Assembly: GCF_030151385.1 (NCBI RefSeq)
Contig: NZ_JASLDS010000070.1
Span: 1-45,765 of the forward strand
Length of the DNA: 45,765 bases
DNA from: Soonwooa sp.
Lineage (GTDB): Bacteria > Bacteroidota > Bacteroidia > Flavobacteriales > Weeksellaceae
Direction of reading: 5' to 3'
The translations under genes were made by a program, and so were the position numbers. Below are positions 23,809 through 32,856 of this stretch, in pieces (position 1 is the first letter of the stretch; each line of letters starts with the position of its first letter). The notes beneath the pieces were generated by a model. It worked only from the letters and a program-made list of their open reading frames with translations. It ran no database searches and was not told the DNA's origin.

Positions 23809-24939
23809 ATGAGATTTATTGTTGCCAGTGGCGAATTGCAAAAAGCCTTACAAACGGTTAGTGGTGTGATTTCTGGTTCGCAATCCAGACCAATTTTGGA
23901 AAATTATCTTTTTGAATTAGATCAAAATAATTTAAGAATTACAGCTTCCGACGGAGAAACAACTTTGATAACTTCTATCGAGGTGATGTCCGACGATGCT
24001 GGAAAAATGGCGGTTCCTGCCAAAATCTTCCAAGATTTCCTAAAGACTTATGGCGAACAACCATTGACATTAGTCGTGAAGGATGCACCAGAAGGTAATG
24101 GTAGCGTATTAGAAATTTTGGACGAGAAAGATAACTTCTCTGTTGCACTTGACAATGCAGAAGATTATCCAGAATTGCCAGAATTTGACGCTTCTCAAAA
24201 AGTGGTTATGCCAGGTGGCGTTTTGGCAGATGCGTTGAGCAATACATTGTTCGCGACAAGTAACGATTCGCTTCGTCCGGTGATGACAGGTGTTTTGTTC
24301 CAATTTGCTGAAAACGAAACCAACTTCGTGTCAACGGATTCTCACAGATTGGTGGTTTACAAGAGAACAGATCTTGCAAATGCAGAACCAATGGAATTCA
24401 TCATGCCTAAAAAACCTTTGGCGATTTTCAAAAATATCCTTAACAATTCGGTTGATGAAGTTGTTATTGAGTTTAACGAAAATATGGCGAAGTTCACGTT
24501 TGGTAACAATGTTTGGATTTGTCGTTTAATTGATGGGAAATATCCTAACTACAACGCGGTTATTCCTAAAGAAAATCCAAATGTATTAACGATTAACAGA
24601 AGTTTGTTATTAAGTTCTATCCGTAGAGCCTCGATTATGTCGAACAAATCTACAAACCAAGTGCGATTCAAGCTTTCGGGCAATGTTCTTCATTTGCATG
24701 CGGAGGATACAGAATTTGCAAACAAAGCGGATATGCAAATCCCTTGCGATTATAACGGAGAAGATATTAACATCGGATTCAGCTCTAAGTTTTTAACAGA
24801 AATGTTATCTGTTTTGGGTGCTGACGATATCACTTTCAAAATGTCTCAACCGAATCGTCCAGGTATCATCGAGCCGATTGATGGACTCGAAGACAACGAA
24901 AACATCTTGATGTTATCAATGCCGGTTATCGGATTATAA
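23809..24939 (+). CDS. dnaN: DNA polymerase III sliding clamp (beta subunit)
   Basis: This 376-residue protein forms the ring-shaped dimer that tethers the replicative polymerase to DNA. It shows three repeated clamp domains. The N-terminus is MRFIVASGELQKALQTVSGVISG. Middle-domain features include LRPVMTGVLFQF and DSHRLVVYKR. The C-terminus ends NENILMLSMPVIGL, in the place of the usual Met-Pro-Met-Arg-Leu-like end. It is not next to dnaA or an evident origin, as is usual in Bacteroidota. It has its own -7 box and terminator. Confidence 0.97.
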   Translation: MRFIVASGELQKALQTVSGVISGSQSRPILENYLFELDQNNLRITASDGETTLITSIEVMSDDAGKMAVPAKIFQDFLKTYGEQPLTLVVKDAPEGNGSVLEILDEKDNFSVALDNAEDYPELPEFDASQKVVMPGGVLADALSNTLFATSNDSLRPVMTGVLFQFAENETNFVSTDSHRLVVYKRTDLANAEPMEFIMPKKPLAIFKNILNNSVDEVVIEFNENMAKFTFGNNVWICRLIDGKYPNYNAVIPKENPNVLTINRSLLLSSIRRASIMSNKSTNQVRFKLSGNVLHLHAEDTEFANKADMQIPCDYNGEDINIGFSSKFLTEMLSVLGADDITFKMSQPNRPGIIEPIDGLEDNENILMLSMPVIGL

Positions 24940-24961
24940 AGTTTAAAAAACAGAAAATAAC

Positions 24962-24999
24962 AATTTGAGATTTGAAAAATTCAGGTCTCAAATTTTGTT
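24962..24999 (+). terminator. Intrinsic terminator after dnaN
   Basis: A two-part hairpin (AATTTGAGA with TCTCAAATT, then inner TGAA with TTCA) is followed by TTGTTT. It lies 22 bases past the dnaN stop codon. Confidence 0.82.
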
Positions 25000-25089
25000 T
25001 AAAATAAGATTTTATTACAGAAGCGTTTTTGAGTTTTTATTAAATTTAATAATAAAATATCAGCCTTCTAAAAATTCAAACTCAGAAAA

Positions 25090-27492
25090 ATGAAAATTTC
25101 AAATAATTGGCTTAAAGATTATATTAAAACCAATTTGACTACGGAAAAAATCGGTCAGTTTCTTACAGATATTGGTCTGGAGATAGAAGTTATCGATAAG
25201 TACGAAAGCGTTAAAGGAAACCTAGAAGGTATTGTTGTAGGGAAAGTTTTGACTTGCGAAAAACATCCCAATGCAGACAAGTTAAGCAAAACGACAGTTG
25301 ATGTAGGTAACGGAAAAATCCTAGAAATTGTTTGTGGTGCTCCAAATGTTGCTGCTGGACAGACTGTGCCAGTTGCCGTTGTTGGAACTAAAATATATGA
25401 TAAAACCGGAAACTTTTTCGAAATTAAAAAAGCAAAAATTCGTGGCGAAGTTTCAGAAGGGATGATTTGTGCTGAGGACGAGCTTGGTTTGTCAGACGAT
25501 CACGGCGGCATCATGGTTTTGGATGAAACTAAATATAAAGTAGGAGAGAATTTCGCAAAGTATTTTGAGTTAATTAATGATGAAGTTTACGAAGTTGGTT
25601 TAACGCCAAACCGTACAGATGGAATGTCGCATTATGGTGTAGCAAGAGATTTGCACGCATATTTGTCATCCAATGCTTTTCCGTCAGAGTTAGAAAAATT
25701 GTCGACTGTGGTCTTGACTTCGGAAGGTTCTCACGATTTCCAAATCGATATCGAAAATTCAGAATTGACGCCACGTTATCTTGGTGCTGTTGTTGAAGGA
25801 CTAAAAGTTGAAGAGTCACCATCTTGGCTTAAAGATAGATTAAAAGCGATTGGTCTTGCGCCGATTAACAATGTTGTGGATATTACCAATTATATTTTGC
25901 ACAGTTATGGTCAGCCTTTGCACGCTTTTGATGCTGATAAAATCGTTGGTCACAAAGTGATTGTTGGGAAGTCGCCAGAAGGAACGGTTTTCAAAACTTT
26001 GGATGGCGTAGAGCGCAAGTTGAAAGGCACCGAAATCATGATTAAAGACGGAAACCAAAAGCCAATGTGTATTGCAGGTGTTTTTGGTGGTGAAGAAAGT
26101 GGTGTGTCGGATTCTACGACTAAGATATTTTTAGAAAGTGCTTACTTCAATCCAGTTGCGGTGAGAAAAGCTTCTAAAGCGCATGGACTTAATACCGATG
26201 CTTCTTTCAGATTTGAGAGAGGTGTTGATCCTAATAACACAAAAACAGTTTTGACAAAAGCTGTTAAAATGTTGGAGGAAATTGCTGGTGGTAAATTGGT
26301 TGGTGAAATTTTGGAATCTTATCCAACGAAGATTGAACCTTTCTATGTGGTGCTTCGTTATTCTAAAGTTGATCAAATTTTAGGTGTTAAAATTCACCGT
26401 GAAAAAATAAAAGAGATTTTAAAATCTCTAGAAATTACTGTTCTTAACGAAATCGCAAATGGACTAGAATTGTCTGTTCCTGCATATCGTGCGGATGTAA
26501 CGCGAGAAATTGATGTTATCGAAGAAATCTTGCGTATCTATGGTTACAACAAAATTGAAGCGCCGAAGAAAACATCTTTCACAACGGTTAGCTTGCATTT
26601 GGATGATCAAGATGCTTTAGAAAACGCTTGGGCAAGAACTTTGCAAAGTCAAGGTTTTAATGAAGTGATGAACAACTCTTTGACTTCTGTTAAAGACGAA
26701 ACCAACGCTGTTAAGCTTCTTAATCCCCTAAGTAATGAACTTTCGACAATGAGAAAATCTTTGTTAGAAGGACTTTTGCAAAATGCGGCTTATAATATTA
26801 ATCGTAAGAATCCAGATATTAAGTTTTTTGAATTAGGGAAAATTTATCACAAATTCGAAAAATATGAAGAAAGAAAGCAACTGGCGATTTTAACATCGGG
26901 AAGAAACGTTTCCGAAAATTGGTTGCAACCAAAAAGTGCTACAGATTTCTTTATGTTGAAAGCTTATGTTAAAATTCTTCTTGATAAATTAAACATCGAA
27001 ACAACAGAAAGAGCTTTGGAAGATGCACGTTTTTCTGATGCTTTAGAAATTGTTTCTGGTGACAAAACTTTGGTGAAATTAGGAAAAGTGGCGCCAGCTT
27101 TGCTTAAAGATGCGGACATGGATCAAGATGCTTTCTATGCAGAGATCGAATTGGAAAATTGTCAATCTTTAAGAAATACTGGGAACTTTAAGTTTGTTGA
27201 TATTCCTAAATTTAACAAGATTAGAAGAGATTTAGCAATGTTGGTTGACAAGTCTGTGACTTATGGAGAATTATACGAATTGGCGAGAAAGAACAAATCG
27301 CCTTTCTTAAGAGAAATCAACTTGTTCGACGTTTACGAAGGTAAAAATCTACCAGAAGGTAAAAAGTCTTACGCCATGAGTTTTGAACTTCTTAACGAAG
27401 AAAAAACTTTGGAAGATAAAGACATTTCGGAAGTGATGAATTCGCTAATTAAGTCTTTCCAAAAAGAATACAATGCTGAATTGAGAGCTTAA
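25090..27492 (+). CDS. pheT: Phenylalanyl-tRNA synthetase beta subunit
   Basis: This 800-residue subunit of the alpha2-beta2 enzyme charges tRNA-Phe. Domains in order: an N-terminal segment MKISNNWLKDYI, an OB-fold tRNA-binding domain (about 40-150, VVGKVLTCEKHPNADKLSKTTVDVG), the B3/B4 editing region (about 215-385), a B5 domain (about 400-475), a catalytic-like core, and a C-terminal anticodon-binding (FDX-ACB) domain ending near 800. The pheS gene is not adjacent, so the two subunits are encoded apart here. The gene stands alone, with a bidirectional terminator after it. Confidence 0.97.
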   Translation: MKISNNWLKDYIKTNLTTEKIGQFLTDIGLEIEVIDKYESVKGNLEGIVVGKVLTCEKHPNADKLSKTTVDVGNGKILEIVCGAPNVAAGQTVPVAVVGTKIYDKTGNFFEIKKAKIRGEVSEGMICAEDELGLSDDHGGIMVLDETKYKVGENFAKYFELINDEVYEVGLTPNRTDGMSHYGVARDLHAYLSSNAFPSELEKLSTVVLTSEGSHDFQIDIENSELTPRYLGAVVEGLKVEESPSWLKDRLKAIGLAPINNVVDITNYILHSYGQPLHAFDADKIVGHKVIVGKSPEGTVFKTLDGVERKLKGTEIMIKDGNQKPMCIAGVFGGEESGVSDSTTKIFLESAYFNPVAVRKASKAHGLNTDASFRFERGVDPNNTKTVLTKAVKMLEEIAGGKLVGEILESYPTKIEPFYVVLRYSKVDQILGVKIHREKIKEILKSLEITVLNEIANGLELSVPAYRADVTREIDVIEEILRIYGYNKIEAPKKTSFTTVSLHLDDQDALENAWARTLQSQGFNEVMNNSLTSVKDETNAVKLLNPLSNELSTMRKSLLEGLLQNAAYNINRKNPDIKFFELGKIYHKFEKYEERKQLAILTSGRNVSENWLQPKSATDFFMLKAYVKILLDKLNIETTERALEDARFSDALEIVSGDKTLVKLGKVAPALLKDADMDQDAFYAEIELENCQSLRNTGNFKFVDIPKFNKIRRDLAMLVDKSVTYGELYELARKNKSPFLREINLFDVYEGKNLPEGKKSYAMSFELLNEEKTLEDKDISEVMNSLIKSFQKEYNAELRA

Positions 27493-27509
27493 TTCTCTTA
27501 GCATTAAAT

Positions 27510-27549
27510 AAAAAGTCCAAAGCTAATAACTTTGGACTTTTTTTGTTTT
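27510..27549. terminator. Bidirectional intrinsic terminator
   Basis: A 13-bp stem around AAAAGTCCAAAG and CTTTGGACTTTT with a 7-base loop is followed by TTTGTTTTT. It lies between the convergent pheT (+) and the small unknown gene (-) and ends transcripts from at least the plus side. Confidence 0.92.
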
Positions 27550-27920
27550 TAAAACTGAGATTTAACCTGAGAGTCCATTCCAGAACTTGTTCCTTTAATG
27601 TTAACATCTGGTGTGGTTGGCACCTGTGCGTTGGCTAAAACCGAAATTCTTTTTTTAAGATCTTCAAAATTACTCGCTTCTTCAATTGTCATATTGTTAA
27701 ACAAGTAGGTTTTGTTAACGTCATTTCTATTAAAAATTTCTGAAATCGAATCTGCATGAGCGTCATCTCTAACTTGTACACTCGCCGAAAAATGCTCGTC
27801 ACCGCTGTTGTTAAGGTAAACGATGTACTGAGAATTTTCGATTCCCGCATTTTCTAAGTCGTTTTCTAGAGTTTTGTAGTTGCTGTGATTATTAAATAAT
27901 CCTGTAATAATACTTGCCAT
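27549..27920 (-). CDS. Small soluble protein of unknown function
   Basis: I cannot name this 123-residue protein with certainty. It has no signal peptide or membrane segment. The first 80 residues (ITGLFNNHSNYKTLENDLENAGIENSQYIVYL and onward) alternate helix and strand, loosely like small stress-response proteins that begin with a FxxxxxAxxALxxLxxAG pattern. The remainder is a low-complexity tail. It is monocistronic: a -7 box on the minus strand lies at 27974-27981, and a terminator separates it from pheT. A stress role would be a guess. Confidence 0.75.
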   Translation of the reverse strand: MASIITGLFNNHSNYKTLENDLENAGIENSQYIVYLNNSGDEHFSASVQVRDDAHADSISEIFNRNDVNKTYLFNNMTIEEASNFEDLKKRISVLANAQVPTTPDVNIKGTSSGMDSQVKSQF

Positions 27921-27973
27921 AATTTGATTTTTTTTGGTGTTATATTTTTAGATTATCAAAAACCGAACAACTA

Positions 27974-27981
27974 CAAACTTA
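27974..27981 (-). promoter_or_regulatory. -7 box for the small unknown gene
   Basis: The minus strand reads TAAGTTTG, a perfect TAnnTTTG, 54 bases before the ATG. It lies in the short gap after acs. Confidence 0.5.
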
Positions 27982-27988
27982 AAGAACG

Positions 27989-29896
27989 TTAAATTTTTTC
28001 GTTTTTAATTTCGTCCACGATTTCAGGATTTAACAATGTCGATGTATCCCCGAAATTACTGAAATCACCTTCCGCAATTTTTCTCAAAATACGACGCATA
28101 ATTTTTCCAGATCTCGTTTTTGGAAGCGCTGACACAAACTGTATTTTGTCAAGTTTCGCAATAGGACCAATTTGGTCAGAGATTAATTGATTAATTTCTT
28201 TTTTAAGATTTTCGCGGTCTCTGCTTTCACCAGTTTCTTTCAAGATAACATAACCGTAAAGTGCATTTCCTTTGATGTCATGCGGATAGCCGACAATCGC
28301 GGACTCGGCAACTGCTGGATGTTGGTTGATGCTATCTTCAATCGGAGCAGTCCCAAGATTGTGTCCCGAAACGATAATAACGTCGTCCACACGACCTGTA
28401 ATTCTGTAATAACCGACTTCGTCTCGCAATGCGCCATCACCAGTGAAGTATTTTCCTGGGAAAGCCGTGAAGTAAGTTTCTTTATAACGTTGGTGGTCGC
28501 CCCAGATACTTCTTGCGATGCCTGGCCAAGGGAAGCGAATGCAGAGATTTCCAGTAACTTGATTTCCTGTGATTTCGTTTCGTTTGTCGTCCATTAAAAC
28601 TGGTTGTACGCCAGGAAGTGGAAGCGTCGCATAAGTAGGTTTTGTCGGTGTCACAAATGGAAGAGGAGAAATCAAAATTCCGCCAGTTTCTGTTTGCCAC
28701 CAAGTATCGACAATTGGACATTTCTTTTTACCAACATGATCGTTAAACCAATGCCAAGCTTCGTCATTGATAGGCTCTCCAACCGAACCAATTACTTTTA
28801 AGCTCGATAAATCATGTTTGTCTACCCATTCAACATTTTCTTTTGCTAAAGAACGAATTGCCGTTGGCGCCGTATAGAATTGAGTGACTTTGTGTTTTTC
28901 GATAACTTCCCAAAAACGGTCAGGTTCTGGATAGGTTGGCACACCTTCAAAAATTACCGTTGTTGCACCGTTAATTAATGGACCGTACAAAATGTAAGAG
29001 TGTCCTGTAATCCAGCCAATGTCCGCCGTACACCAATAGATATCGTTTTCTTGATAGTCAAAAACATTTTTAAACGTAAATCCCGAATAGACCATATAAC
29101 CAGCGCAAGTGTGCAGCATGCCTTTTGGTTTTCCTGTCGAACCTGATGTATAAAGGATAAATAAAGGGTCTTCGGCATCCATGATTTTAGTAACATAATC
29201 GGAAGAAGCTTTTGCTAAATAATCGTCCATCCAAAAGTCGCGACCTTCTTTCATATTAACGGCGCCATTGGTACGCTTTACAACCATCACTTTTTCTACG
29301 GTTTCGCAAGAGTTTAGCGCTTCGTCAACAATTGATTTTAGGTCTAAGGCTTTACTACCACGATAACTTCCATCGGAACAAATAATAACTTTTGCGCCGC
29401 AGTCGTTTGCTCGTGAAGCGATTGCAGAAGCTGAAAATCCTGCAAAAATAACAGAATGTACTGCACCCATTTTTGCACAAGCTAACATTGCAACAGCAAG
29501 TTCTGGAATCATCGGAAGATAGATGCAAACGCGATCGCCACGTTTTACACCCATTTCTTCAAGGACATTTGCCATTTTGCAAACGCGTTCGTGCAAGTCA
29601 CGATAAGTGATGTGCTGGGCTTCTTCTTTAGGATCGTTAGGTTCCCAAATAATGGCTGTTTTCTCACCGCGAGACTCTAAGTGACGATCGAGACAGTTTT
29701 TGGTAATGTTGAGTTTTGCATTTTTAAACCATTTAATATTGGCTTCTTCCATGTCAAATTCTACAACTTTGCTCCATCGTTGGTACCAAACGAAATTTTC
29801 GTCGGCGATTTTGTCCCAGAATTTTTTAGGATTCTTGATGGACTTTTTGTATTGTTTAAAGTATTCGGGAAGATTTTTTATTTGATAATTGTTCAT
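27989..29896 (-). CDS. acs: Acetyl-CoA synthetase
   Basis: This 635-residue AMP-forming ligase activates acetate to acetyl-CoA in two steps. The ATP-binding P-loop reads YTSGSTGKPKGMLHT near residue 250. The acetate pocket contains DTWWQTETGG, with the tryptophan that limits chain length. The hinge and CoA region includes GRVDDVIIVSGHNLGTAPIE. The C-terminal PKTRSGKIMRR holds the catalytic lysine (about K598), which is the usual site of regulatory acetylation. It follows prpE by 14 bases on the same strand, so the pair is an operon for short-chain acid use. The small unknown gene downstream has its own -7 box. Confidence 0.96.
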   Translation of the reverse strand: MNNYQIKNLPEYFKQYKKSIKNPKKFWDKIADENFVWYQRWSKVVEFDMEEANIKWFKNAKLNITKNCLDRHLESRGEKTAIIWEPNDPKEEAQHITYRDLHERVCKMANVLEEMGVKRGDRVCIYLPMIPELAVAMLACAKMGAVHSVIFAGFSASAIASRANDCGAKVIICSDGSYRGSKALDLKSIVDEALNSCETVEKVMVVKRTNGAVNMKEGRDFWMDDYLAKASSDYVTKIMDAEDPLFILYTSGSTGKPKGMLHTCAGYMVYSGFTFKNVFDYQENDIYWCTADIGWITGHSYILYGPLINGATTVIFEGVPTYPEPDRFWEVIEKHKVTQFYTAPTAIRSLAKENVEWVDKHDLSSLKVIGSVGEPINDEAWHWFNDHVGKKKCPIVDTWWQTETGGILISPLPFVTPTKPTYATLPLPGVQPVLMDDKRNEITGNQVTGNLCIRFPWPGIARSIWGDHQRYKETYFTAFPGKYFTGDGALRDEVGYYRITGRVDDVIIVSGHNLGTAPIEDSINQHPAVAESAIVGYPHDIKGNALYGYVILKETGESRDRENLKKEINQLISDQIGPIAKLDKIQFVSALPKTRSGKIMRRILRKIAEGDFSNFGDTSTLLNPEIVDEIKNEKI

Positions 29897-29910
29897 ATAT
29901 AATGAGGATT

Positions 29911-31797
29911 TTATTTTTTATAAATTTTAATTTTTTCGATAAGTTCATCGATTATGCTTTCGTCATCAATAGTCGATGGAATTTGGAATTCTTTGCCGTC
30001 CAAAATCGTACGAATTAACTTTCGCAGGGTTTTTCCAGAACGGGTTTTGGGCAATCTTTTAACGACCATCACATTTTTAAGACTAGCTACAGCACCAATT
30101 TTTTCACGCACTTTTTGGATGACTTCTTTTTCAACTTGCTCTTCGGAGATTTCGGAGCCATTTTTAATCACAACCGAAGCAAAAGGAATTTGACCTTTCA
30201 GGTCATCGTCGATACCAACAACCGCACATTCGGCAACATCGGGATGCGACGACACAACTTCTTCCATTTCGGAAGTTGACAATCTGTGTCCAGCAACATT
30301 AATGACGTCGTCTACACGTCCAGTGATAAAAACGTAACCATCTTCGTCCACAATCGCGCCATCGCCAGAGAAATAATAACCATCAAACTGTGATAGATAA
30401 CTATTTTCGAATCTTTCATAATCTTTCCAAACGCCAAGCAAAGCACCTGGAGGAAGCGGAAGTTTTATCGCTAAATAACCTTCGTGATGGGCGTCGAGTT
30501 CGTAACCGTTTTCATCAAAAATTCTGATATCATAACCAGGAATCGGTTTTCCTGCCGAAGCTCTTTTAATTTTATAATCGTCAAAACCTGTCATCAATCC
30601 CAACATTGGCGACCCAGATTCTGTTTGCCACCAATGGTCGATGGCTGGCACGCCGATATGTTGGTCAAACCAATCCAAAGTCGCAACGTCGCAACGTTCG
30701 CCAGCGAGGAATTGCTTTTTTAAACTTGATAAATCATATTTTTTGACCAATTCTCCATTCGGGTCTTCTTTTTTAATAGCTCTGATTGCAGTAGGTGCTG
30801 TAAACATTATCGAAACTTTATAATCCTGAATAATGCGCCAGAAAGTTCCTGCGTCGGGTGTCATCACAGGTTTTCCTTCAAAGATTACAGTTGCATTACG
30901 GTTGATTAAAGGTGCATAAACACTATAACTGTGACCAACAGCCCAACCAAAATCCGAGGCAGCCCAGAAAGTTTCGCCAGCTTCAATTCCATAAATATAC
31001 TTCATCGAAAATTTAAGAGTTGTTGCATAACCACCAGTGTCGCGAACAATTCCTTTTGGTTTTCCCGTCGTTCCAGAAGTATACAGCAAGTACAAAGGAT
31101 GTGTCGACTTTACCGAAACACAATCAACGGCACGAGATTTTGAAACCAATTCTTCGTAATCGATGGTACCTTCAAAATATTCGGTTTTATTTTCGACAAG
31201 ATTTCTATTAAAAACGATAATATTTTCAACTTTGTCTTGTGCCAGTTCGATGGCCTTTTCAACCAAAGGAAGATACGGAATTCGCTTTGCAATTTCGACG
31301 CCAGCAGTTGCGGTAATTAAGACTTTGGGTTTGCAATCGTCAATTCGGACAACCAATTCTTGTGGTGCAAAACCTCCAAAAACAACATTGTGTATCACAC
31401 CAATTCTTGCACAAGCCAACATAGCGAACATCGTCTGCGGAATCATCGGCATGTAAATAATGGCGGTGTCGCCTTGTTTTAGACCTAAAGATTCTAATCC
31501 TCCTGCAAGTTTTGAAATCTCTTCTTTGGCTTCCGAAAATGTGTAGGTTTTCTTTTGGTTGGTAACGGGAGAGTCGTATATAATGGCAACTTGGCCACCA
31601 AAACCATCTTCGATATGTTTGTCAATACAGAGATGACACATATTGAGTTCGCCATCTGCAAACCATTGGTTGTAATTATTTTCGTCAGGAGAGGTTATTG
31701 TTTTAGGAAACTTGTACCAGCTGACTGCTTCGGCTTGCTCTTTCCAGAATTCTTCTTTGTTGTCTTTACTTTGCTGAACTAACTGGTCTGCATTCAT
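29911..31797 (-). CDS. prpE: Propionyl-CoA synthetase (acyl-CoA synthetase)
   Basis: This 628-residue AMP-forming ligase is related to acetyl-CoA synthetase. The P-loop signature YTSGTTGKPKGIVRDTGG (with VRD-GG after the P-loop) is the mark of PrpE-type enzymes, as is DHWWQTESGSPM in place of DTWWQTETGG. The conserved C-terminal PKTRSGKTLRK has the catalytic lysine (about K589). It should activate propionate and related acids. It heads the operon with acs. The 462-base divergent region upstream presumably contains its promoter, but no exact -7 box is evident. Confidence 0.92.
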   Translation of the reverse strand: MNADQLVQQSKDNKEEFWKEQAEAVSWYKFPKTITSPDENNYNQWFADGELNMCHLCIDKHIEDGFGGQVAIIYDSPVTNQKKTYTFSEAKEEISKLAGGLESLGLKQGDTAIIYMPMIPQTMFAMLACARIGVIHNVVFGGFAPQELVVRIDDCKPKVLITATAGVEIAKRIPYLPLVEKAIELAQDKVENIIVFNRNLVENKTEYFEGTIDYEELVSKSRAVDCVSVKSTHPLYLLYTSGTTGKPKGIVRDTGGYATTLKFSMKYIYGIEAGETFWAASDFGWAVGHSYSVYAPLINRNATVIFEGKPVMTPDAGTFWRIIQDYKVSIMFTAPTAIRAIKKEDPNGELVKKYDLSSLKKQFLAGERCDVATLDWFDQHIGVPAIDHWWQTESGSPMLGLMTGFDDYKIKRASAGKPIPGYDIRIFDENGYELDAHHEGYLAIKLPLPPGALLGVWKDYERFENSYLSQFDGYYFSGDGAIVDEDGYVFITGRVDDVINVAGHRLSTSEMEEVVSSHPDVAECAVVGIDDDLKGQIPFASVVIKNGSEISEEQVEKEVIQKVREKIGAVASLKNVMVVKRLPKTRSGKTLRKLIRTILDGKEFQIPSTIDDESIIDELIEKIKIYKK

Positions 31798-32259
31798 CTT
31801 TTTTCATTTTATATTTAGCAATTCTACATATTTGGTGTAATAGTTATTATCAGGACTTTTTTGATAAATTCTATTTTGTTTTTATGCTAGTTTTAAAGTT
31901 AAGAATTTTTGACTTTTAAATTGAGTTTCAATCCAAAATTTTAAACTGTTTTAACATAAAGATTTGTTCAAGGATTTCTTGATGAATAATTACTCAACTT
32001 TTCTTAAGTTTCTTCTTTTGGGCTAAAATTTAATTCGCCTTTTAAAACGCCTTGTTTTCAGTATTTTTTTTTGTTGTGAAAGAAATTTTATCTAGAAGTT
32101 TTAAATTTTTCTGTCGGATTTAGTGTTTTATGATCTAAAATTAAATTTTATTTAGATAAAAAATCTTTAATTAAAATTTAATAAACAAAAAATATCTAAA
32201 ATATTTGTTTTGTAAAGTTATTATGTTTTACATTTGCAGCTTTAATTAGATATAAGTCA
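31798..32259. other. AT-rich divergent region between prpE and the arginine operon
   Basis: This 462-base stretch is almost free of G and C runs and holds no ORF with coding character. The only confident signal is the arginine operon promoter near its right end (32204-32236). Imperfect runs such as TTTTAAATT recur throughout. It would be the place to look for binding sites of regulators of either operon. I see no riboswitch or leader ORF. Confidence 0.6.
32204..32236 (+). promoter_or_regulatory. Promoter of the arginine operon
   Basis: A TTTG (32204-32207), a 21-base spacer and TACATTTG (32229-32236) match the Bacteroidota consensus. A second TTTG lies at 32209-32212. The first ATG follows 23 bases later, leaving no room for a leader ORF of the his or pyr kind. 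Confidence 0.7.
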
Positions 32260-32856
32260 ATGAAAATAGAAGTTTCCTCAGAAAAACATTTGCATTACGC
32301 AGAGGAAATCAAACAGGAGATGGCGGACTCGGCCAAAGTTAGAGGGACTGGCATTGCACAAAGAACAGTAGAGTTTTTGTGTCAAAAAATGCTGGAAGGA
32401 AGTGCTGTCTTGGCGATTGAAGACGATGGTCGCTGGATGGGATTTTGTTATTTGTCATCATGGAGTGATGGTGCATTTGTAGCAAATTCTGGAATGATTG
32501 TTTCTCCCAATTTTAGGAAAAGAGGTGTCGCTAAAATGATGAAAGCGAAAATCTTCGAATTGTCTCGCGAGAAATATCCCGAAGCTAAAATTTTTAGTCT
32601 AACAACAGGGCTTGCGGTGATGAAGATTAACTATGACTTAGGATATCAACCTGTAACATATTCGGAGATTACGAAAGACGATACTTTTTGGGAAGGCTGC
32701 AAAAGTTGTGTCAACTACGATGTGTTAAAAAGTAAAAATAGAGAAAATTGCCTATGTACGGCGATGTTGTATACACCGAACAAAGAGCGAGCTTTATTTA
32801 ATTCTAACAATTCAAAAATTACGAAAGATGAAGAAAAGTGTGGTCTTGGCGTTTAG
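32260..32856 (+). CDS. GNAT acetyltransferase with Cys motif, head of arginine operon
   Basis: This 198-residue protein has a GNAT acyl-CoA-binding fold. The central strand and pyrophosphate loop read GMIVSPNFRKRGVAKMMKAKIF (about 78-99). As the first gene of the arginine operon it is the natural candidate for N-acylation of glutamate, since no argA or argJ is present. This is inference. Unusual for the fold, it has a C-terminal cysteine set, C147-x2-C150 and C164-x-C166, which could bind a metal. Its last 29 bases overlap argG in another frame. Whether it uses acetyl-CoA or succinyl-CoA is open; the downstream ArgF' suggests a succinyl route. Confidence 0.85.
   Translation: MKIEVSSEKHLHYAEEIKQEMADSAKVRGTGIAQRTVEFLCQKMLEGSAVLAIEDDGRWMGFCYLSSWSDGAFVANSGMIVSPNFRKRGVAKMMKAKIFELSREKYPEAKIFSLTTGLAVMKINYDLGYQPVTYSEITKDDTFWEGCKSCVNYDVLKSKNRENCLCTAMLYTPNKERALFNSNNSKITKDEEKCGLGV

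Noticed and set aside
31798..32228. Riboswitch or leader ORF for the arginine operon
   Set aside because: Only 23 bases separate the -7 box from the first ATG, and no structured GC-bearing RNA is visible.
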